Source: Helianthus annuus
Lineage: Eukaryota > Streptophyta > Magnoliopsida > Asterales > Asteraceae
Direction: 5' to 3'
DNA: 64,000 nucleotides
Assembly: GCF_002127325.2 (NCBI RefSeq)
Contig: NC_035447.2
Coordinates: 25,601,780 to 25,665,779 of the forward strand
Below the pieces are notes generated by a model, which did not search any database, had not been told where the DNA came from, and saw only the letters and a list, made by a program, of their open reading frames with translations. A program made the translations under genes and the position numbers. Shown here one piece after another: positions 11,581 to 21,496 of this stretch. Positions within the stretch are counted from its first letter, which is position 1; every line of letters starts with the position of its first letter.

Positions 11581-11783
11581 ATGAAGAAAGAGTACTAAAA
11601 ATGGAAGATGAAGAGAGAGAGTGTGATAAATGACCATATTAAAGAGACAGTAGACAACTGACAATTGAAAGTGATATATAAAGTAAATGACCATAATACC
11701 CTTTGGGTTGTCAAAATCTGATTGGTTGAAAGTGGTTCTCACGGTTCTTACAACTGGAGGTGGTTTTCATTTTAGCGGCTCCC

Positions 11784-11850
<67 letters not shown>
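11784..11850. repeat. (TA)n microsatellite
   Basis: TA tract right of the 2.2-kb element, broken by a single TG. Confidence 0.9.
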
Positions 11851-11854
<4 letters not shown>

Positions 11855-12720
11855 CCCTTTCTCTCTCACTCTCTACCCCTTATGTCTCTCTCTTATCAAT
11901 TCTCCATTGCCACTGTTAGCCACCACCGCCTCCACATGCTACCACCATCAGCCACATCTATCAGCCACCACACCACCATCAGCCTCCCCACCCTCACCTA
12001 CCACCACCTCCACCACTATCAAAATCAACACATCGACGGTCCATTGCATAGGACATTTCCACCAACATCATCCATCACCGCCCCCACCTTCCACCATTGG
12101 TATTACCCTAATCACCATCAGAACCCCAATTTCAGTCCATCATCGGAACATTAACCCCAATTTTAGTCCCCCATCGCAACCTTAACGGATGATGGTTGAA
12201 GATGATGACAATGGTGATGTTGACAATTTCAGTCCATCGTCGGAACATTGACCCTATCGCAACCCATCGCAACCCCAATTTCATTATTGTCGATGGTGAA
12301 TTGATCGGTTTCCGGTGGAATCGTATGAATTTATTGCACCATACTCTCCGGCGACCCGAACCATACTCTCGGCAATTGCCGATGATGAATTGATCGGTTT
12401 ACATTAGACATACACCTAAGTATATTCTTGCTCACACTTTCCTGTTATGGATCTTTTTTTTTTTTTTGTTATTTGATAAACTTCAACTAGTTTAATGCTT
12501 ACTATGGGATGTTCTCAATAACATATCTTTTTCTCTCAAAATACATGAAGCTTACAAAAGTCAAAAGAAAGCTTTAAATCTTGTTTTCTGGTGAAATGAT
12601 AAGTTGAGTTCGGGTTGATTTATGGAAGCATGTTGTTGATCTGGGTTTTGAAAAAAAATGGAAAGGGGGATTGATGATCTGGGTTTTGTTGGCTCCTTTT
12701 TAGATATGCATCAAATATGG
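11851..12720. other. CACCACC-rich remnant inside the 4-kb Mutator-like element
   Basis: CT-rich then CCACCA-rich sequence followed by partly repeated phrases (AACCCCAATTT, CAGTCCATC, CGGAACATT each occur more than once). Short frames in two phases give only His/Pro/Thr-rich peptides. It may be captured genic DNA that has decayed. Nothing specific is recognised. Confidence 0.4.
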
Positions 12721-12924
12721 ATTTGAAAAGACCATAATACCCTCACATGCAAAGCATGTGAGGTAACTTAACCAAGAAATTAAACGATGTTTGTGGTAAA
12801 GGTTGAATCTGTAGCAAAACATGAACGTAAAGGTTGGTTTTTGCCGATTTCATCGTGAAAGGTACGAAGTGTAGTTTGGGTATAACATAAAGGTTGTTTT
12901 CTGCAATTTTGTCTATTTTTAAAG

Positions 12925-13575
12925 CTTTCTCTATTTTTACTATAACTAATTTTGAAAATGTGTTGTGAGTAGTAATATACAGGCAATCGAAGTACAAGCG
13001 TAAATGTTATCAAAATGAACTCAAATTAAGTTTTTTTAAATAAATTAGCACCGACTATCTTCGTTATCGAATGGTCATTCGATCTAAGGTTGCCGCGACT
13101 TGGTTTTTGATGTTTTGATTTGCGTGCTGAGCGTTGCGATGCGTTTGAGCGAGTGTCGATTAAGCAATGCGATAGTTTTACTTAGTATTCAACAAATACT
13201 ATATCTGACATACAATCAACATATTTTAGCTTGCATTTAGCGGTTGTGATGCATTGGATAGAATTTCGATTGCGTCTCGATTAATCACCACCAATCATAA
13301 TATAAAACATGCACAAGTAGCACATAGATACACACACGTAAACAATATCTAGAACCATAATTCGAGTGCGATGCGATTAGTGATATGTCGATTAGCGATA
13401 AATTGTGATTATAAACAGATACTCCACATAATACAACTAAAGCAAACAATTAATAGAATTCGATTACAAGTCAAGGTGTACAATCAATAGTTAAGCAAGG
13501 AGTGACAGATCGCAATTAGCAATCTTTCCTTTGAATTTGACTTGTACTTTGACTTCGAAGTTGCGGGGTGTTACA
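12925..13575 (-). mobile_element. Truncated gypsy-type LTR, minus orientation
   Basis: The segment ends GCGGGGTGTTACA. Read on the minus strand this is TGTAACACCCCGC, the usual start of many plant Ty3-gypsy LTRs, followed by CAACTTCGAAGTC. The opposite end and a duplication could not be located, so the left limit is a guess (the end of the neighbouring Mutator-like element). The right limit abuts the half-copy of the GGCAAATTGG MITE. Confidence 0.4.
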
Positions 13576-13706
13576 GTTAAGCTATTTTAAAAACGGACTA
13601 TTTTACAGAAAAAATTGACCAGCTCGGATTATTATCGGCCAATAACTGACTTGGGATTATTATCGGCCAAATTGAGTTAGGTGGGATTATTTATTTCCAA
13701 TTTGCC
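13576..13706. mobile_element. Right-half copy of the GGCAAATTGG foldback MITE
   Basis: It shares with the intact neighbour the blocks ATTATTATCGGCCAATAACT, TTGGGATTATTATCGGCC and the terminal CCAATTTGCC. Only one arm is present. The missing half is replaced by the LTR-like sequence that ends at 13575. Confidence 0.65.
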
Positions 13707-13742
13707 TACCCGTTTCAAATGTGATGAATCATGTATATTATT

Positions 13743-14276
13743 GGCAAATTGGATTTAAATAATCCCAACTTTCTCAATTTGGCCGATAATAATCTCAACT
13801 TAGTTATTGGCCGATAATAATCTGAACTGGTCCACTTTTGGCCGATAATAGTCTGCGTTAAATATAACTTAACGGAGTTAAGTTTTTTTCCAAATTACAA
13901 ACTGATGTTTTAGGGCTTTTGATTAGAACGAGGATACGAGTTGATTGATTTAAAATTTACCTCGAAATACTGCCCCAAACAACGAAAACGGTGCTTCAAT
14001 TCAGGTGTTTAAACTTCCAATTAACAAAAATCAAGCCGTTTGAAGCATCGTTTCGAGGTAAGTTTTACATAAATCGACTCGTATCCTCGTTCTGATCAAA
14101 ATCCATAAAACATCCGTTTGTAATTCGGAAAAAAGCTTAACTCCGTTAACCTATTTTTAACGGCGGACTATTATCGGCCAAAAGTGGAGCAGTTCGGATT
14201 ATTATCGGCCAATAACTGAGTTGGGATTATTATCAGCCAAATTAAGAAAGCAAAGATTATTTAAATCCAATTTGCC
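13743..14276. mobile_element. Foldback MITE, Mutator-like, with long inverted arms
   Basis: The ends GGCAAATTGG...CCAATTTGCC are flanked by the perfect 9-bp duplication TATATTATT (13734-13742 and 14277-14285). The two halves are inverted copies of each other for roughly 200 bp each, including repeated GGCCGATAATA blocks and the AACGAGGATACGAGT block near the centre. It is 534 bp long and non-coding. The 9-bp duplication points to Mutator-like transposase acting in trans. Confidence 0.8.
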
Positions 14277-14285
14277 TATATTATT

Positions 14286-14484
14286 TACGAATTATCTTCT
14301 AAATTTGTTTTGTATTCTATTTTTTTATCGTTATAGATATTTATATATAATAATTATCCAGTTAAAAAGATAAGTATCTATAATCTATAATTAAGTATAA
14401 AAAAGAGACGAAAAAATCAAAATGTAGATGGCTCCAACAAATGGCATGTGTCACCTATTAGTTTCTTCTATTACATAGTATAGA
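14286..14484 (-). mobile_element. Helitron-like 5' terminus, minus strand
   Basis: On the minus strand the sequence begins TCTATACTATGTAATAG, preceded by A at 14485, followed by a GTGACACATG-type block. TCTATACTAT starts and A|T targets are typical of plant Helitron 5' ends, and four other sites in this window match it. No matching CTRR end was found to the left, where the foldback MITE and LTR remnant interrupt. Confidence 0.5.
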
Positions 14485-14549
14485 TATAGATTAGAAAACT
14501 AGAATTTAGTTTGTTTAAAACATAATAACATAACCTAAAAATAAGGGTA

Positions 14550-15245
14550 AATTACTTTTTTAGTCCCTGTTTTTTATGGGTTTTAACTAGTTGTGTTCAA
14601 AAGCGAAAAGTTTAATGACCTGAGTCCCTATAAGCATTTTCTTTAAGCATTTGAGTCCAATTTTTGGATGTCTGTTAAGTCGGCTGTTAAGTCCCCCACG
14701 TGCAATCCACGTGAGGGGTATTTTCGTCCATTGTCCTGCCCTGTTCTTTCATCATCTTCTTCAGAATCACATCCCTCCACCTTTAAATCATCCTCCCCAT
14801 CAAAGTTAAGGGTCTTGACGGGAGTCAGAATCTCAGCAGACACCGAATTAGTAGTACAGGGGGATTTAGACGGAGTCACACAAGCAGTAAAGGAGGAGCT
14901 ATTAGCTTGGTTGACAGCAATAATCGATGGATCAGATGAGTACAAACCTGCAACTAATGGAGTGGATTCCACACCAGGTTCCTCAGTCTCCATAGCGGCG
15001 GCGGTTTCAGGAATTGCCGGCTTGCAAGACACAAAAGGAGCCGCCTCCCTCTCTTGAAGTTGAAGCTCGCTTTATCATTCACCAGATCATTCACGCTGAT
15101 ATTAGACAGTGGTTCGCGCCCCTTTCCACTCTTGGTGGGTTTTTGCACCCTCTTGTTGCTACCAATCGAGAGACCAGCTGAATTTGTGGATCCATTTTGT
15201 TCTATGGAATTTTTGGCGGAAATGCAGCGGGAAATAGATAAATAA
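14550..15245. mobile_element. Probable Mutator-like end with captured gene sequence
   Basis: It opens AGGGTAAATTAC followed by a TTAGTCCCTG block and a CACGTGnnnATCCACGTG-type palindrome, the layout of MULE ends that carry such near-standard leaders. Minus-strand coding sequence follows directly. No convincing inverted partner was found on the right, so this is either a truncated element or a diverged one. Confidence 0.4.
14643..15238 (-). pseudogene. Captured gene fragment, unidentified acidic Ser/Thr-rich protein
   Basis: Two minus-strand frames join into one coding stretch if a frame change near 15030-15060 is allowed: an upstream part rich in Lys and Asn (frame 14954-15148) and a downstream acidic part of 129 codons (14643-15032) containing NFDGEDDLKVEGCDSEEDDE. 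Codon composition here is clearly less AT-rich than the surroundings, as expected for captured exon sequence. The downstream frame then runs into the MULE-like terminal sequence and stops. No domain, membrane segment or catalytic motif is recognised and the parent gene is unknown. The frame change could also be an intron remnant. Confidence 0.5.
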
Positions 15246-15249
15246 TAAC

Positions 15250-16998
15250 TTTTTCCCTCTTAATTATAAATACACCCTTAAAATGAGGGTAAACTAGTCT
15301 TTTAAACGATAATTATATTTTAGCCCTCGTCTTATTACACTTAAATCACTAAGTTTTAACATAATTATGGGTAATTAGTTACACTAATCTCCCTCCACAA
15401 CAAACTTATAATTTTTTTACGTATTCTTGTCATACTTTATAAACTATAATGTTTTAAAAAAATCCAAAAGTACCATGACGACCTACTCATTTTTGTCGAC
15501 GTTTCGATATTTGTCTTGGTCAATATTAACGTATTGATTAAAAATTACAAGTAGATGATGCCTTAGTGTACAAGTGATTAAAGTACAACGTACTTAGTCA
15601 TTATCTCATAATGTTTAATAGCTACAGTTGTCAAGTGATTAAACTATAATTTTTAACAAAATTATAGATAATTAGTTACTAGTTACACTTTATCCCCTTG
15701 TAAAAAACTAACCCCCCACACGATTTTTAAACGGTCATAACTTTTTGGTATGTTAATATTATTTTTATAATTTCACCATATAAATGAGTATTTTATCTCT
15801 TTAATTTGAATATAGTATTGCTATAGTTTTTTTAATTAAAAAATTGATATGTTACACGATTAACAGTGTCTAAGGGTGAATAGTAATTGAATCGTTAACC
15901 GAAACCGAATTGAAATCAACCAAAAACTGAGTTAACTGAAATCTGATTAACCGAAACCCGAATTAACCAAAAACAGTTTTCGATTTTTTGTACCCTCATT
16001 TAACCAAAATTAACTGAACCAAACCATTTATATTTTCATATATTTCTAGCTCATACACCTTCAGTTCAGGTATTTCATATTTACACCCCCTATTTTATGT
16101 ATTTATACCTCCATTTCATGTACCTATACATCCATTTCATGTATTTATACCTAAATTTCATGTAGTTTAATCAAAAGTTTAGCCTAAGTTTGGTTTTGGC
16201 TATTAACTGAAATTAAATGAATCAAATCAAAAATCGTCAATCTAACTGAATAAACCAAACCGATTAACTGAAAACAGATTGGTTAATAAAATGACTAATC
16301 GATGACCTCGATTTTGATTGAGGATAATAATCTAACCAACCGAACAATGCACACCGTGACAATATCTATGTTTCTTGCCGCATCGTACACGCACCTATCG
16401 GTTGTTAACCAAAACCGGCTATCGGTGAGCAATAACTAAATCGTTAACCTTAACCAAACCAAAAACAGACGAAACCGAACTGAAATCAACCAAAAACCGA
16501 ATTAACTGAAAATCGAATTAACCAAAATTAGCTGAAACGAATCATTCATATTTTCATATATTTCTAGCTTTGATATCTCCAGTTCATATATTTTATATTT
16601 TATATTTCCATTTCATATATTTATACTTTCATTTCATGTATTTATACCTCAATTTTATATAATTCTAAGCACAAGTTTTAGCTCAAGTTTGGTTTTTGCT
16701 ATTAACGGAAATTAAATGAACCAAACCGAAAACCATCAATCTAACCAAAAAACCGAAGTGATTAACCGAAAACTGATTAGTTAATAAAATAGACTAACCG
16801 ATTACTTTGGTTTTGGCTTCGGTTGAGAATAATAACCGAACCGACCGAACCATGCACAATACAATGAAATGTATTACCCAATTATTTCGTTTTTTATGTA
16901 TATCTATCACAATAATGCTAGAAAACTACAAAAAAAAAGTATCGCAATGCGATATATCGCTTTCGCCGCATCACGTGGACATCCTGCTATTCAAAAAC
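15250..16998 (+). repeat. AACCGAAA-rich dispersed repeat with internal duplication; possible plus-strand Helitron
   Basis: The block 15860-16345 is repeated as 16420-16850, both built of phrases such as ATTAACTGAAA, AACCGAA, TTTCATGTATTTATACC and GAGGATAATAA. A third copy lies at 60200-60755. Both family members start with a region containing AAACGGTCATAACTTTTT and end near GCCGCATC(A/G)CGTGG followed by CTAG. CTAG with a following T is the form of a Helitron 3' end, but the terminal hairpin is weak. No coding capacity is seen. Confidence 0.45.
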
Positions 16999-17001
16999 TA
17001 G

Positions 17002-18595
17002 TTGTAACACCCGTGTGAATACATGGGTATGTTTAATAGCGATCGAAATCAAATACTAAAAAACATATTATAATATATCATTTAAATTCTTTGCGTTTAC
17101 TTACATATCTTTATAAAACAATGTTAAAGACAACATGTGTTAGTGTACATGTTTGATATAGAAATAAACTAAGTAGTTTATAATGTGCAAAGTTTTTTGC
17201 CACATATATATGTAAAATATGATGTGAAATTATTTAATGAATTCACATTCTATTATGAATTTGACAACAACATCAGGCATAAGTCATAAGTGAAGCTACA
17301 AAATATTCAGAAACAAAAGTCCTCTGTCTTTGTTTGAAGCCAAATATTGACCTTGAAACCATATCTGCAAGTGGCGCTGAATTTCTTGATCTCAATAACC
17401 AACCTACCTGAAATTGACAATTACTATGCCGTAAGTTTAAAAACCACATTTCAAAATCATATATAACAACCTAAGTTTCGAGATGTATTAAGGAAAACCA
17501 TTACCTGAGATGTAAACGGAAAGAATGTGATGGCTCAATGTTGGTTGTTGTCATTAGGTGCATTGAGACCTAACAGAAAGAATTTGATGGCTTAAGTATA
17601 ATTATAAGCTTATTAACGAATGAGACCATATTAATTTAAAATTTAACCTTGTGATAAGCAAAAGGCAATCTTTGTATAGTCTGAAACATAAGTGATCCTT
17701 AATTCAGATTTTGACTGATTCAAGAATCTCAACATCAACTGACAACAAATAACCAATTAACAAACATGTTAATACCAATACATAATTCAGATTATTAACT
17801 TCTGAATGCACTAACCGGTTTTTCCTGAAGAATTGTTGTTTGGTCTGTGAAAAGTAAACTGAATGAAAAACAAATAAAGATTATTGAATCTATAAACAAC
17901 CCATCTAGACTTGCCTGTGTGTTGAATTAACCAGTGATTGTTTATGTAAGCTGTTGCTGTTAGCTTCATGATCATCGTTTTCGACATGGCCGATGGTTCT
18001 GATGGTGAGTTCTATGGATGATTCTCGTGTATCAGCCAACCAAAATAATTAAAAAACAAATCAAACACTACAACAAAACAAAAATCATCACCACAAACAA
18101 AACGAATCAAAAAAGATGAAACCTTTATCAAACTACAAATTCTTGAAATTACCAATCACAACTAAGAACAAACAGACCAGGACCATCTTCAGGGATGGAA
18201 AAAGTACCTTATCTTTCTGATTGAACAACAATCGAGAATTGAGAATAACCACTTGATCTGTAGGAGACAGTTGCTTCAACCTTAATATCTTCACAGTCAC
18301 TCTGTATCGATGGCAACGATGATTCAACCAAATTCACAGTAAACTGGCAACATGAACACCTGTAAAACAAAACACAGGAATCGGTTACAAACGTCAATTT
18401 ATATGACCGATCTACAAACAAAAAATTGGAAAACTTACCGGCATCATCACATACAGCTAAATAGGCATCTCAGACCAACCAAACTCCATTTTCTTGTATA
18501 GATGTAACAACAATTATACACGATCACTTTTCAAAACCTTAATCAACAACACATCATCAGCGAAGGTCATTGATAGTGAAGTTGCAAAACATTTG
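17002..18595. other. Helitron interior near the 3' end, no gene recognised
   Basis: Short AG/GT-bounded pieces and frames under 75 codons on both strands. The texture resembles exons and introns of a captured gene, but no domain can be named. Confidence 0.35.
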
Positions 18596-21130
18596 CAATT
18601 TCAGAATGCAAGGCTCATATTGTGAATAAAGATGATAACACCATAGCTGCAAGAGAGGTTGCATGAACAACTGCCATCCTACAACCTTGTCATACCATAA
18701 TGCTATATTCATCCAATTTTTACTCAGATCTACAAAATCATCATAGCCTCATTTTGAAAGGACTTTTGTCAAATGCACTTTGCATATATTTATATTCAGC
18801 ATCACAGTCAACACTAAATGATTTACTAAACTATACAAATGATTGCAAAATGTCAGACCTCGCGTATATTCAGGCCAACATTTCCTTCATCGGAAACGCA
18901 TCTAAGTTACCATAAAGTGCCTGGAACCCTGGCTTACTACCAAAACCCTCTGTGGAAGCTTTGTAAAGGAAACCCTAGAGTTTGAATCGAAATCGCCTGT
19001 GATGAAGAATAGAGAAGAAAGAGAGAAATAGAGAAGAAAGAGAGAAATGTGCGTTATAAGTTTGAATCGAGAAGAAAGAGAGAGTTGATATGATTACTTC
19101 TGATGTGCATTAAATGGCCAAACAACTCCCCATGCATTTTCAAATTTTTCCTCCTAAAAAAAAAAGAAAACTTCTTCAATTTAATAACAAATAAAAAACA
19201 GATTATAAATACATAATATTATAAAAAATTCGGAATTATGACATCAGCGGAGTCAATGTGGCATACCTAATATAATGACACGTAGGCAAAATTACGTCAC
19301 CATTTAAGCTCCTTTAATAGATAGCAATAGATAGATAGATAGATATATCACCACTCTGGGAGCACCGTCAAACACAGAATTCTTGGAAAACACCGTAGTT
19401 TTAGTCTCAGGTGAGAACCATCTCATCAACATCATTGACTGAATATCGCATGCTATTAAAAAACGTTGTCTTATGTGACAGCGATGGCATAATCATCGGC
19501 CGAACATGGATTACAGCGAACGCTACCTAGCACAGCCGCGAACGGCAGCCGGCAACAATGCTTTATATGTTGCAATAATATGCCAGATCTCACCATCGTA
19601 ACCTCAGATGACAAAATCATCTTCATCGATCTGAATAGATACGTTCAAGTTGTTTTGCGCATTAAATGTACCTGTGAGAAGTAATCAAATATCCATCTCT
19701 CTCTTTCTTCTTGACATTTTAATCTACAAAATCATCATAGACTCATCTTGAAAGGACACTTTAATATACAAAATCATTATACACAATATTATTTTGTCAG
19801 AATGCCAGGCTCAGATTGTGCATAAAGATGACAACACCATGGCTGCAAGAGAGGTTGCATGAACAACTGCCATCCTACAACCTTACCATACCATAACGCC
19901 ATCTTCATTCAATTTTTACTCAGATCTACAAAATCATCATAGCCTCGTGTTGAAAGGACAATAAAAATGCACTTTGCATTCATTTTTATTCATCATCACA
20001 GTCAACACTAAATGATTTTCTAAAGTAATACAAATGATTTGAAAATGTCAGACCTCACGTATATTCGGGCAGACGTTTGCTTCATCATAGTTTTAGTCTA
20101 AGGTGAGAAGCATCTCATCAACATCATTGACAGAATATCCCTTAGGTGAAATCGATCTAATTATCATCAACCAAACATCAATTACACCCAACACTACCTA
20201 GAACAGCCGCGAACGGCAGCCGGCAACGATTAGGGCATGTTGCAACAACACGCCAGATCTCGCTATCATTGCCTCAGATGACAAAAGAATCTAAGGTGAT
20301 CAAAACTGAACCGATCAATTTTCAAAATCTCAAAAATCCTAATTGAATCTTAATGTAACAACACATACAGGGTCAGTCAACACAGTTCAGATGATACAGG
20401 TTCAGGTAATAATCTGTTTTTAGAAGGCAAAATTTGAAATGCATAGGGAGTTGTTTTGGAATTTAATGCACTCAGAAGTAATCATATCTCCTTCCAACTC
20501 TCTCTTTCTTCTCTATTCATGGTGAAGTTGCACCAAATTTATATTGTCAGACTGTTAGGCTCAGATTATGCATAAAGATGACAACACCATGGCTACAAGA
20601 GAGGTTGCATGAACAACTGCCATCCTACGACCTTGCCATACCATAATGCTATCACCAATTCAATTTTTACTCAGATCTACAAAATCATCATAGCCTCATT
20701 TTTCCGTTGAACATAAAAATGCACTTTGAATTCATTTTTATTCATCATCACAGTCAACAATAAATGATTTGCTAAAGTAATACAAATGATTTGAAAATGT
20801 CAGACCTCGCATATATTCGGGCAGACGTTTTCTTCATCATAGTTTTAGTCTCAGGTGAGAAGCATCTCATCAACATCATTGACTGAATATCCCTTAGGTG
20901 ACATCGATCTAATTATCATCAACCAAACATCGATTACACCCAACGCTACCTAGAACAGCCACGAATGGCAGCCGGCAACGATTATGGCATGTTGCAACAA
21001 CACGCCAGACCTCGCCATCATAGCTTCAGATGACAAAAGCATCTCAGGTGATCAAAACTGAACCGATCAATTTTCAAAATCAAAAAAATCATAATTGAAT
21101 CTTAATGTAACAACACATATAGGGTCAGTC
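18596..21130. repeat. Tandem segmental duplications inside the Helitron cluster
   Basis: A segment of about 700-740 bp recurs starting at 19396, 20098 and 20840 (the last partial), and its second half occurs again at about 18596-18905. Shared landmarks are TTTTAGTCTCAGGTGAGA, ACGGCAGCCGGCAACGAT, AGAGAGGTTGCATGAACAAC and TACTCAGATCTACAAAATCA. Copies differ by scattered substitutions and small indels, so the duplication is not recent. A GTGCATTAAATGG block near 19110 occurs inverted near 20470. Confidence 0.8.
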
Positions 21131-21134
21131 AACA

Positions 21135-21392
21135 CAGTTCAGATGATACGGTTCAGGTAATAAAAAGAAACCCTCTGTTGTAGAAGCAACCAGTGAGTGT
21201 GTTTTGGTGGAAAACGTGGAGGGATCGGTGACATTGTCAAGGGTTGTCAGGAAATGCTATCACTTAGCATTTCCTGACAACCCTCGACAATGTCACCGAT
21301 CCCTCCACGTTTTCCACCATTTTACACTCACTGGTTGCTTCTACAACGGAGGATTTCTTCTTATTACCTTAAACCTGTATCATCTGAACTGT
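21135..21392. repeat. Near-perfect 125-bp inverted repeat with 5-nt loop
   Basis: The left arm (21135-21259) and right arm (21265-21392) pair almost throughout, with only a handful of mismatches and short bulges. The loop is TCACT. Landmarks GTAGAAGCAACCAGTGAGTG, GTGGAAAACGTGGAGGGATC and GGTTGTCAGGAAATGCTA are mirrored. It lies about 100 bp from the Helitron 5' end at 21496. Transcription through it would give a long hairpin RNA. Confidence 0.9.
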
Positions 21393-21496
21393 ATTTGACA
21401 CATCCTTTGTGCCTTCCTCTCTTCCTTAATAGCTAAGAACGTGACACGTAGGCAAATCGAGGTCATCCTCTAATCTCCCTTAATAGATAGTATAGA

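Larger units (their letters stand above)
9567..11783. mobile_element. 2.2-kb TIR element in a TA microsatellite
   Basis: The left end GGAGACCGCTAAAATG and the right end, read as its complement GGGAGCCGCTAAAATG, continue inward as inverted copies through AAAACCACC, TCCAGTTGTAAGAAC and GAACCACTTT, about 55 bp in all. Both sides are pure TA repeat, so the duplication is TA or longer. The interior has an unusual ACGCGCC / ACGT repeat array (separate entry) followed by about 1.1 kb of proline- and histidine-biased, ACCACC-rich sequence with short overlapping frames on both strands. None of these looks like a conserved protein. No transposase is seen. Confidence 0.7.
8900..12913. mobile_element. 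4-kb non-autonomous Mutator-like element with nested insertions
   Basis: The perfect 9-bp duplication TATTTTTAA flanks it (8891-8899 and 12914-12922). The ends are GAAAAAATTGCA on the left and the complement of GACAAAATTGCA on the right. Inward the arms stay similar for about 150 bp, sharing AACCTTTACGTTCATG, TTTTGCTACAGATT and the palindromic block CCTCACATGCAAAGCATGTG; the right arm has an extra stretch of about 25 bp. No transposase is visible. Two further elements lie inside, both set in TA tracts. Between them and the right arm lies sequence rich in CACCACC-type codons that may be decayed captured DNA. Confidence 0.8.
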
